Assembly: GCF_022825805.1 (NCBI RefSeq)
Contig: NZ_JAJDWC010000111.1
Coordinates: forward strand, 1-48,981
Direction of reading: 5' to 3'
Origin: Phaeobacter sp.
Lineage (GTDB): Bacteria; Pseudomonadota; Alphaproteobacteria; Rhodobacterales; Rhodobacteraceae
Length of the DNA stretch: 48,981 bases
The position numbers were made by a program, and so were the translations under genes. Positions 42,508-48,981 of the stretch are shown one piece after another (positions within the stretch are counted from its first letter, which is position 1; each line of letters starts with the position of its first letter). Below the pieces are notes generated by a model. The model made no database searches and was not told the origin of the DNA. It saw only the letters and a list, made by a program, of their open reading frames with translations.

Positions 42508-44057
42508 ATAAAGCTGTCTTCCATCGACGCTTTCTTCTCAGCGACATAGGCCTGCAGCTTCGCGTAGATCTCGGGATCCATTGGCGGCGCCTCATAGGCG
42601 TTCAACAGAGTTTCCACGCGGTTGGATGCCAGCACCATAGTGTCGCGCGCGCCTTCCTCTTCCCAAGTTTCAAACGGCTTGTAGTCCAGCAACTCGGTCT
42701 TCCAGAACGCGTCCTTGAAGTTCGCCTGCGTGTGGGCGCAGCCGAGGTAGTGACCGCCGGGGCCAACTTCGCGGATTGCGTCCATCGCTTGTGCGTTCTC
42801 GTCGACCTCGACCCCTTTGGCGAGCCCGTGCAGAACACCCAGCTGATCGGCGTCCATAACGAATTTTTCGAAATCCGCCACCAGACCGCCTTCGAGCCAA
42901 CCACAGGAGTGCAATTGGAAGTTCACACCAGACAGCAGCCCCATATTCAGCGAGTTCGCGGTCTCATAGGCCGCCTGCGCGTCGGGCAGTTTGGAGCCAC
43001 AGAAAGAGCCAGCGGAACGGAACGGCAGGTTCATGCGGCGCGCCAGCTGACCAGCACCATAGGTGATGTGCGAGGCTTCCGGGGTGCCAAAGGTCGGCGC
43101 ACCGGAGTTCATGTCGATCGACGTCACCATTGCGCCAAAGATCACGGGCGCACCCGGACGGATCAGCTGGCTGTAGGCGACACCGGCCAGAACCTCGGCC
43201 AGAACCTGGGTCAACGTGCCCGCAACGGACACAGGCGCCATGGCGCCACCCACGATGAAGGGCGATACGATGCAGGCCTGATTGTGCGCGGCGTACACTT
43301 CGAGCGCACCCATCATCACATCGTCAAAGGTCATGGGCGAGTTGATGTTGATGAGCGAGGTCATCACGGTGTTGTCGCGCACGAACTCTTTGCCGAACAG
43401 GATCTCGCACATTTCGATGGAGTCCTTGGCACGGCTCGGATCTGTCACCGATCCCATGAACGGCTTGTCGCTCAGCGTCATATGCGCCAGCAGCATGTCC
43501 AGGTGGCGTTTGTTCACCGGCACATCGGTCGGCTCGCAGACGGTGCCGCCGGAATGGTGCAGCCATTTGGACATGTAGCCCAGCTTCACGAACTTCTGGA
43601 AATCATCCAGTGTCGCATAGCGGCGGCCACCTTTGGCATCGCGCACGAAGGGAGGACCATAGACAGGTGCCAGCACCATGTTCTTGCCGCCGACAACCAC
43701 GGATTTTTCCGGATTGCGCGCGTGCTGGGTGAACTCGGAAGGTGCGGTCTTGCACAGCTCGCGGGCCAGACCACGCGGGATACGCACCCGCTCGCCTTCG
43801 ACGGTGGCGCCAGCTTCACGCCAGCGATCCAGTGCCGCGGGGTTGTCAACAAAGTTGACGCCCACTTCTTCCAGGATGGTGTCAGCGTTATATTCAATAA
43901 GCTGCAGCGCTTCTTCGCTCAAAACTTCGAAGTTCGGGATGTTGCGCTCGATAAATTTAGCGGTCTCGATTTTGACGCCAGTGCGCTCAGCGCGGCGGGC
44001 GGCACCACCGCCTCCACGGGCGCGACGACGGGGGGCTGCCGGAGCTGCTTCTGTCAT
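42504..44057 (-). CDS. Trimethylamine methyltransferase (MttB) family protein, non-pyrrolysine type
   Basis: A 517-residue TIM-barrel methyltransferase of the MttB superfamily (PF06253). The frame has no in-frame amber codon, so it is not a pyrrolysine enzyme; relatives of this kind demethylate glycine betaine or other quaternary amines and pass the methyl group to a corrinoid protein. Visible landmarks include GGTVCEPTDVPVNKRHLDML, the central FGAMVTSIDMNSGAPTFGTPE and, near the end, GPGGHYLGCAHTQANF. An Arg/Gly/Ala-rich basic N-terminus (RRRARGGGGAARRAERTG) precedes the barrel. No corrinoid protein, activase or downstream methyltransferase gene is nearby. A near-consensus promoter lies at 44155-44184 on the minus strand. 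Confidence 0.9.
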   Translation of the reverse strand: MTEAAPAAPRRRARGGGGAARRAERTGVKIETAKFIERNIPNFEVLSEEALQLIEYNADTILEEVGVNFVDNPAALDRWREAGATVEGERVRIPRGLARELCKTAPSEFTQHARNPEKSVVVGGKNMVLAPVYGPPFVRDAKGGRRYATLDDFQKFVKLGYMSKWLHHSGGTVCEPTDVPVNKRHLDMLLAHMTLSDKPFMGSVTDPSRAKDSIEMCEILFGKEFVRDNTVMTSLININSPMTFDDVMMGALEVYAAHNQACIVSPFIVGGAMAPVSVAGTLTQVLAEVLAGVAYSQLIRPGAPVIFGAMVTSIDMNSGAPTFGTPEASHITYGAGQLARRMNLPFRSAGSFCGSKLPDAQAAYETANSLNMGLLSGVNFQLHSCGWLEGGLVADFEKFVMDADQLGVLHGLAKGVEVDENAQAMDAIREVGPGGHYLGCAHTQANFKDAFWKTELLDYKPFETWEEEGARDTMVLASNRVETLLNAYEAPPMDPEIYAKLQAYVAEKKASMEDSFI

Positions 44058-44154
44058 GGTTTGTCCTCACCACAGGCATTTCATTGGCGAAACCCCTACA
44101 ACCCTCTGCCAAGGTGCCGCCGCAGGATTGCGTCCTCTGACGTTGAAAAGCGAC

Positions 44155-44184
44155 ATTATAGGCAGGATAGGCAGGTTTCGTCAA
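44155..44184 (-). promoter_or_regulatory. Near-consensus sigma-70 promoter of the MttB-family gene
   Basis: Read on the minus strand: TTGACG (plus 44179-44184), an 18-base spacer and TATAAT (plus 44155-44160). Transcription would start near 44148 and give a leader of about 90 bases. This is the best promoter match in the window. Confidence 0.72.
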
Positions 44185-44208
44185 ATTATAGGCAGGTTTC
44201 GTCAAATT
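44167..44208. repeat. Perfect 21-bp tandem duplication overlapping the promoter
   Basis: The unit starting ATAGGCAGGTTTCG (44167-44187) is repeated exactly at 44188-44208, and a partial copy (44155-44166) carries the -10 box. Each unit carries one TTGACG on the minus strand. The rest of the 407-base gap 44058-44464 holds no supported gene. Confidence 0.9.
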
Positions 44209-44464
44209 CCCGACAAATCCCCACGCGGCCCATCTGGCAAGGGCGGTGGAGTCCGCTTTTGGTGGCGGCTGCGGCACCCATCGGGGCGCAGACTGTTGCA
44301 CCCGTGATTGCCCCGCCTCAACCAGGGCTCTGCACCACGCACCGCGCTGTTCCACGCCCTGCATCGAGGCAGTCGAGTACAACGGCGGCGTCTTTGGCAG
44401 GCGCTGATGCCAACAAGAGGACAAAGACCTTGCGAAAACCAGCCCACTGCCCTAAGGCGCGTAC

Positions 44465-46024
44465 ATGACCGATACAGCCCATGACCGCCTCCTCATCATC
44501 GACTTTGGCAGCCAGGTGACGCAGCTGATCGCGCGCCGCCTGCGTGAACTCAATGTCTATTGCGAAATCCACCCCTATCAGAATGTCACGATGGACTTTG
44601 TGCGCCAATTCGCGCCCAAGGCGGTGATCTTCTCCGGTGGCCCCGACAGCGTCACCCGCGAGGGCAGCCCGCGCGCGCCGCAGGAGATTTTCGACTACGG
44701 CATTCCGATCCTCGGCATCTGCTATGGTCAGCAGACCATGATGACCCAGCTGGGCGGCAAAGTGGAAAGCGGCCACGGCACCGCGGAATTTGGCCGCGCC
44801 TATGTCACCCCGAAAAGCGAGCTGGATATCCTCAAAGGCTGGTTCACCGAAGGTGACGAGCAGGTCTGGATGAGCCACGGCGACCATGTATCTGAAATCG
44901 CTCCCGGTTTTGAGGTTTACGGCACCTCCCCCAATGCGCCTTACGCGATCACGGCAGATGTGTCGCGCCACTTCTATGCGGTGCAATTCCACCCCGAGGT
45001 GCACCACACCCCCAATGGCGCCAAGCTTTATGAGAACTTTGTCAAACTGGCGGGTTTCAAAGGCGACTGGACCATGGGTGCCTACCGCGAGCAGATGATC
45101 GAAAAGATCCGCGAGCAGGTTGGCGAAAAGAAGGTGATCTGCGGTCTGTCCGGCGGGGTCGACAGTTCTGTTGCCGCGATCCTCATTCACGAGGCGATTG
45201 GCGACCAGCTGACCTGTGTCTTTGTGGATCATGGCCTGCTGCGTAAAAACGAAGCAGAAGAAGTGGTCTCGATGTTCCGGGACAACTACAACATTCAGCT
45301 GATCCACGCGGATGAACAAGAGCTGTTCCTGGGCGAGCTGGACGGTCAGTCGGATCCGGAAACCAAGCGCAAGATCATCGGCAAGCTGTTCATCGATGTG
45401 TTCCAGAAACATGCGAACACGATCGAAGGCGCCGAGTTCCTGGCGCAGGGCACATTGTACCCCGATGTCATTGAATCGGTGAGCTTCTCTGGCGGCCCTT
45501 CGGTCACGATCAAATCGCACCACAACGTTGGCGGCCTACCCGAAAAGATGGGCCTGAAGCTGGTGGAACCGCTGCGCGAGCTGTTCAAGGACGAAGTGCG
45601 CGCATTGGGCCGCGAACTGGGCCTGCCGCAGAGCTTCATCGGCCGCCACCCCTTCCCCGGACCAGGCCTTGCGATCCGCTGCCCCGGCGAAATCACCCGC
45701 GAAAAGCTGGAGATCCTGCGCGAAGCGGATGCGATCTACATCGACCAGATCCGCAAACATGGCCTCTATGATGAGATCTGGCAGGCATTTGTCGCGATCC
45801 TGCCAGTGCGCACCGTCGGCGTGATGGGCGACGGTCGCACCTATGACTACGCCTGCGCCCTACGCGCGGTGACATCGGTCGACGGCATGACGGCGGATTA
45901 CTACCCGTTCAGCCACGAATTCCTCGGCGAAACCGCAACGCGCATCATCAACGAGGTCAAGGGCATCAACCGCTGCACCTATGACATCACCTCAAAGCCT
46001 CCGGGCACGATCGAGTGGGAATAA
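44465..46024 (+). CDS. guaA: GMP synthase (glutamine-hydrolysing)
   Basis: A 519-residue enzyme that aminates XMP to GMP with glutamine-derived ammonia. The class I amidotransferase domain has the nucleophile in [11 protein letters not shown] and the His/Glu pair in [10 protein letters not shown]. The synthetase part has the PP-loop [13 protein letters not shown] and [11 protein letters not shown], and the C-terminal dimerisation domain ends [12 protein letters not shown]. The ATG follows AAGGCGCGTAC, a weak ribosome binding site. A terminator closes the gene, after which base composition changes. Confidence 0.97.
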   Translation: MTDTAHDRLLIIDFGSQVTQLIARRLRELNVYCEIHPYQNVTMDFVRQFAPKAVIFSGGPDSVTREGSPRAPQEIFDYGIPILGICYGQQTMMTQLGGKVESGHGTAEFGRAYVTPKSELDILKGWFTEGDEQVWMSHGDHVSEIAPGFEVYGTSPNAPYAITADVSRHFYAVQFHPEVHHTPNGAKLYENFVKLAGFKGDWTMGAYREQMIEKIREQVGEKKVICGLSGGVDSSVAAILIHEAIGDQLTCVFVDHGLLRKNEAEEVVSMFRDNYNIQLIHADEQELFLGELDGQSDPETKRKIIGKLFIDVFQKHANTIEGAEFLAQGTLYPDVIESVSFSGGPSVTIKSHHNVGGLPEKMGLKLVEPLRELFKDEVRALGRELGLPQSFIGRHPFPGPGLAIRCPGEITREKLEILREADAIYIDQIRKHGLYDEIWQAFVAILPVRTVGVMGDGRTYDYACALRAVTSVDGMTADYYPFSHEFLGETATRIINEVKGINRCTYDITSKPPGTIEWE

Positions 46025-46046
46025 CCACCAAAATCCAATACACGCA

Positions 46047-46078
46047 AACCCCGGCCCATTGGTCGGGGTTTTCTCTTT
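46047..46078 (+). terminator. Intrinsic terminator of guaA
   Basis: AACCCCGGCC (46047-46056) pairs with GGTCGGGGTT (46061-46070, one G-U pair) across CATT, followed by TTCTCTTT. Confidence 0.85.
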
Positions 46079-46205
46079 AGCATTAGAGCGACCCACTGTG
46101 CGCCAATGAGAAGAAATTTATTTCGAAATTAGTAAAATAGTTAGGTTCTTTTGAGATATCTGTTCCAACGACCTAGGGTTGCGCTTCCGATCAACGGGAG
46201 CTCCG

Positions 46206-46946
46206 GTGTTTTGCAAAGCCAAAGATTTAGATTGGAAGGTTGGTCGCTTGAACGATACGGACTACCAGCGTCAGGGCTGGCATCTCTCAGAGGGTCTTCT
46301 TTCATCTGTCGACCTGTCGGCGATTGATGCACTTATCCTGAGTGAAATTCGCGAACATTTACCGCAATCGCAGTCGATTCAAGATCCCGAATGGATTGAA
46401 CTTGCGAAAAACAGGCCTGAGATTGTTACCTCTGTTTATGATGCAATCAGGGACCATCCAAGCATCCTCGAACTTGGGCACAATCGAAGTATTGTCGATG
46501 TTGTAAAATCGCTCATCGACGCGCCCGTGCTCTACAACAAGATCCCTCTCAGGATTGATGTTCCCTTTGAAAACAAAGAGCTCGCTTTCTGGCATCAAGA
46601 CGATTTCTACGTGCAGGGAAATAGTCAAGAACTAACCGTTTGGATCCCCCTACAGGATACATTTGCACATACTGGTGCTTTGTCGGTCATGACATCAAGT
46701 CACAGTTCCGGACCGATACCGCACACATATCGAGTTGGAAAGAAATCTCTGCCCACTGGGATCTTTCATCAACCCGTAAACATCATCGAAATGGAACGTG
46801 GCAGCGCGCTGTTCTTCAGCTCATACCTCATCCATTCGTCAAATCTGAACATTTCTGATCAGATCCGCTACTCAATCCAACTCCGCTACTCATCTTCAAC
46901 TGCCGGACCGCATTCGACGTTGATGAAAGGAACCGTAAATGTCTGA
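46206..46946 (+). CDS. Phytanoyl-CoA dioxygenase (PhyH)-like Fe(II)/2-oxoglutarate oxygenase
   Basis: About 246 residues with GTG start at 46206, which has GGGAG five bases upstream. A TTG at 46179 would add nine residues but has only a poor site. Iron-ligand candidates are the HxD in FWHQDDFYVQG and the distal His in YLIHSSNLN; RYSIQLRY supplies a possible 2-oxoglutarate arginine. The central VWIPLQDTFAHTGALSVMTSSH and the cupin-like fold agree with the PhyH family, which hydroxylates lipids, amino acids or natural products. The gene is markedly more AT-rich than its neighbours and overlaps the next gene by eight bases. Similarity is at fold level, so the substrate is unknown. Confidence 0.75.
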   Translation: MFCKAKDLDWKVGRLNDTDYQRQGWHLSEGLLSSVDLSAIDALILSEIREHLPQSQSIQDPEWIELAKNRPEIVTSVYDAIRDHPSILELGHNRSIVDVVKSLIDAPVLYNKIPLRIDVPFENKELAFWHQDDFYVQGNSQELTVWIPLQDTFAHTGALSVMTSSHSSGPIPHTYRVGKKSLPTGIFHQPVNIIEMERGSALFFSSYLIHSSNLNISDQIRYSIQLRYSSSTAGPHSTLMKGTVNV

Positions 46947-47709
46947 ACCAATGATAAAACACAGTCGTGAACCACGAAATCAATCATCGGGCGACTTGAA
47001 TCAATTCGCAGCCATGGAAGATCTCTTTCTTTCGGATACGGACAGCATTGTTGATCGCCTCGATGCGTTTCCAAAATACGCTTCCCGGCAGTCGATTGCA
47101 AAATTCCTGACGAAATACGAGATCTTTCAAAAAATTCTTAACGTAAACGGTTCCATCGTCGAAGGCGGGGTTCTCCACGGTGGTGGGACGATGGCCTGGG
47201 CAAAACTTTCGTCCATATTGGAACCGACCAATCACACGCGCAAGATCATTGGGTTTGACACATTTGGTGGGTTTCCGTCCGTCGATGAAAAAGACTTGCG
47301 CGGCAACGACGGTACACTGACGAAAATTGGCGAACTCAAGGGGTCTCCCTTGGACAGAGTGAAAGAGGCGGTTCATACCTACGATCTCAATCGCCCATTG
47401 AACCATATCCAGAAGGTAGAGTTGGTAGAAGGTGACATTGCAAAGACCGCACCTGCCTATCTCGAGGACAACCCGCACCTGGTAGTCAGTCTATTGTATC
47501 TAGATGTCGACCTCTACGAACCGACAAAGGTTCTTCTTGAAACTTTCGTTCCAAGAATGCCGAAGGGTGCGATTATTGTCTTTGATGAATTGAACGCGAA
47601 GATGTTCCCGGGTGAGACACGTGCTGTCGATGAAGTCCTTGGACTGAGCAATATTCAAATTCAGCGGTTCAGTTTTGATAGTTACGTGTCATACGCGGTG
47701 ATTGAATAG
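46939..47709 (+). CDS. TylF/MycF-family SAM-dependent O-methyltransferase
   Basis: A 256-residue class I methyltransferase of the macrocin O-methyltransferase family. Visible motifs: the SAM loop VEGGVLHGGGTMAWAKL, IIGFDTFGGFPSVDEKD after strand 2, LLYLDVDLYEPTKVLLE and IIVFDELNAKMFPGE, the last two carrying the metal-ligand aspartates. TylF and MycF methylate deoxysugars on macrolides; relatives occur in surface polysaccharide and natural product loci. AAAGGAA precedes the ATG, inside the upstream gene, with an eight-base overlap. Composition is AT-rich like its partner. No sugar-synthesis or polyketide genes are nearby, so the acceptor is unknown. Confidence 0.85.
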   Translation: MSEPMIKHSREPRNQSSGDLNQFAAMEDLFLSDTDSIVDRLDAFPKYASRQSIAKFLTKYEIFQKILNVNGSIVEGGVLHGGGTMAWAKLSSILEPTNHTRKIIGFDTFGGFPSVDEKDLRGNDGTLTKIGELKGSPLDRVKEAVHTYDLNRPLNHIQKVELVEGDIAKTAPAYLEDNPHLVVSLLYLDVDLYEPTKVLLETFVPRMPKGAIIVFDELNAKMFPGETRAVDEVLGLSNIQIQRFSFDSYVSYAVIE

Positions 47710-47863
47710 CCCTAACCGCAAAAGCACCTGTTGGCTAACGCATCATATGTAAAAATGCTAAACTGATGATCTTCGCGGACATCGTTGGTCCAATAGGGAC
47801 AACAGCTCTTGACCTGGCTTCGGTTTTGCCTATCCCCTCAGTCGCGGACAGGTTGAGGGCACG

Positions 47864-48766
47864 ATGGCAGAGCAGACTGCGCAGATTGGCAAAGCGGCGC
47901 TTTGGATGGTGGGGGCGATTGTGTCGTTCTCTGCCATGGCCATCGCGGGACGCGAAGCCGGGAGCGCGCTTGATACCTTTGAAATCATGACGTACCGCAG
48001 TGCGGTGGGATTGGTGATTGTGCTTGCGGGCCTGACGCTGGCGCGCCGCTGGGGTGACGTGCGGCGCGACCGGCTTAGGCGCCATCTCTGGCGCAATGCG
48101 GCTCATTTCACTGGACAGAACCTGTGGTTCTTCGCAGTGACGTTGATCCCTTTGGCGCAGGTTTTTGCGCTGGAATTCACCTCACCGCTATGGGCGTTGC
48201 TTCTGTCGCCCCTGCTTCTCGGCGAACGGCTGACCCGACCCCGTGTTCTGGCCGCGGCCCTGGGCTTTGTCGGTATCTTGATTGTGGCGCGTCCCAGCCC
48301 GGAAAGCATCAATATCGGGATCGTGACGGCCGCGGCCTCTGCCATCTTCTTTGCCCTGACGATCATCATCACCAAACAGCTGACCCGCCATGAGCCGATT
48401 GCCTCGATCCTGTTCTGGCTGACGCTGATGCAGCTGGTGATGGGGCTGATCACCGCCGGGTGGGACGGTCGCATGGCCCTGCCCACCGCAGACGTGCTGC
48501 CCTGGGTGCTGATCATCGGCTGCGCCGGTCTTGCAGCGCATTTTTGCATGACGCAGGCGCTGGCCATTGCACCGGCCACAGTGGTGATGCCGATTGATTT
48601 TGCGCGCCTGCCCACCATCGCGCTGTTGGCCATGGTGCTTTATGGCGAGGCGCTGGATCTGTGGATCCTGATTGGCGCTGTGGTGATTTTTTCGGCCAAT
48701 TACATCAATATACTTGATGCAGCCGGAAAATTGCGTTCCAAAGAAAGACGTCGGCCAGTCGTTTGA
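47864..48766 (+). CDS. EamA/DMT-family transporter
   Basis: A 300-residue inner-membrane transporter with ten predicted helices made of two EamA repeats: the first begins AALWMVGAIVSFSAMAIAGREAG, the second near IVTAAASAIFFALTIIITKQL. The segment HFTGQNLWFFAVTLIPLAQV is typical of DMT exporters of the RhaT/EamA group. Substrates in the family range from amino acids to S-adenosylmethionine. GC content is back to the level of the main chromosome, so it probably does not belong to the AT-rich pair upstream. No strong ribosome binding site is seen before the ATG. Confidence 0.88.
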   Translation: MAEQTAQIGKAALWMVGAIVSFSAMAIAGREAGSALDTFEIMTYRSAVGLVIVLAGLTLARRWGDVRRDRLRRHLWRNAAHFTGQNLWFFAVTLIPLAQVFALEFTSPLWALLLSPLLLGERLTRPRVLAAALGFVGILIVARPSPESINIGIVTAAASAIFFALTIIITKQLTRHEPIASILFWLTLMQLVMGLITAGWDGRMALPTADVLPWVLIIGCAGLAAHFCMTQALAIAPATVVMPIDFARLPTIALLAMVLYGEALDLWILIGAVVIFSANYINILDAAGKLRSKERRRPVV

Positions 48767-48821
48767 AACGGGGCAAGCCAATCGTTACACGAGTTATGTC
48801 ACAGGCGGAAAACGTCGTTGC

Positions 48822-48961
48822 GTTACCTACCCCTGCGTAAACATGTCGAGAACATTCTGAATTGTCCGGTGTAGGTAACATGCCAATTGTCCGCTTCAGT
48901 TAGTACCGCAGCAGCCCAAATCGGAACGAGCCGTAGGCGACTGGAGATTTGGGCTGCTGCG
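48822..48961. repeat. Inverted-repeat-rich stretch at the right edge, possible mobile element end
   Basis: GTTACCTAC (48822-48830) has its reverse complement at 48871-48879. AATTGTCCG occurs twice as direct repeat (48860-48868, 48885-48893). A perfect 15-bp inverted repeat pairs 48907-48921 with 48947-48961 around a 25-base loop. No coding frame is evident in 48767-48981. The density of repeats resembles the end of an insertion sequence or a structured RNA, but the window ends before this can be settled. Confidence 0.55.
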
Positions 48962-48981
48962 TTCGCACGCGTCGAAGCGGG

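Noticed and set aside
42504..44057. Pyrrolysine-containing trimethylamine methyltransferase
   Set aside because: No in-frame amber codon inside the gene.
42732..44468. 578-codon plus-strand frame
   Set aside because: Antisense to the MttB-family gene and running into guaA; His/Arg/Gln-rich shadow.
44318..45523. 401-codon minus-strand frame
   Set aside because: Antisense to guaA.
1..48981. tRNA or rRNA genes
   Set aside because: No cloverleaf with a T-arm motif or rRNA-like stretch was recognised by eye in the intergenic regions; a tRNA search program would settle it.

Overview
This window reads as a chromosomal segment from an alphaproteobacterium of the family Rhodobacteraceae, most likely the Roseobacter group. 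The reasons are the gene set (a dusB-ntrBC-ntrYX nitrogen cluster next to trkAH-hfq-hflX, an ispDF fusion, a HemB without the zinc cysteines, a DUF6456/DUF6477 pair), the moderately high GC, and a short intergenic repeat (13835-13860) that I recall as common in roseobacters. The genus cannot be fixed from the sequence alone.

Layout. 1-124 is the tail of an IS630-type transposase. 125-7450 carries an orphan peptide-type substrate-binding protein, a small unknown protein, and a divergent pair made of an XRE-cupin regulator and an operon of acyl-CoA synthetase and DsbA/FrnE-like oxidoreductase, followed by a drug-efflux MFS. 7507-15000 holds mfd, a membrane protein, hemB, a SYLF lipoprotein and a beta-hydroxyacid dehydrogenase. 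15051-17543 is a penicillin-acylase-type Ntn hydrolase.

17637-30457 is read leftwards and is the nitrogen/potassium/RNA block: dusB-ntrB-ntrC-ntrY-ntrX, then a terminator and a lipoprotein gene on the opposite strand, then trkA-trkH and hfq-hflX. Both NtrC and NtrX lack the GAFTGA loop of sigma-54 activators, as known for Rhodobacter NtrC. 30639-32952 is ispDF-pgpA-pncC, followed by amtB without a glnK neighbour. 34571-37966 holds a COQ10/RatA-family gene, hpt, an M20 amidohydrolase and lipA. 38711-40368 is a convergent pair of a Prx5-type peroxiredoxin and OxyR. 40405-44057 holds the DUF6456 regulator, a DUF6477 protein with an abnormal repetitive tail, and an MttB-family methyltransferase with a near-consensus promoter made partly of tandem repeats. 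guaA follows.

46080-47760 is clearly more AT-rich than its surroundings and carries a two-gene cassette, a PhyH-like oxygenase overlapping a TylF-like methyltransferase. This is the best candidate for a recently acquired tailoring system. An EamA transporter and an unexplained inverted-repeat-rich stretch close the window. I found no rRNA, tRNA or CRISPR array. The most unusual signals are the 46.2-47.7 kb cassette, the repeat-built protein tails (NtrB N-terminus, DUF6477 C-terminus, acyl-CoA synthetase insert), the palindromes in the dusB/ispDF and amtB upstream regions, and the structured right edge.
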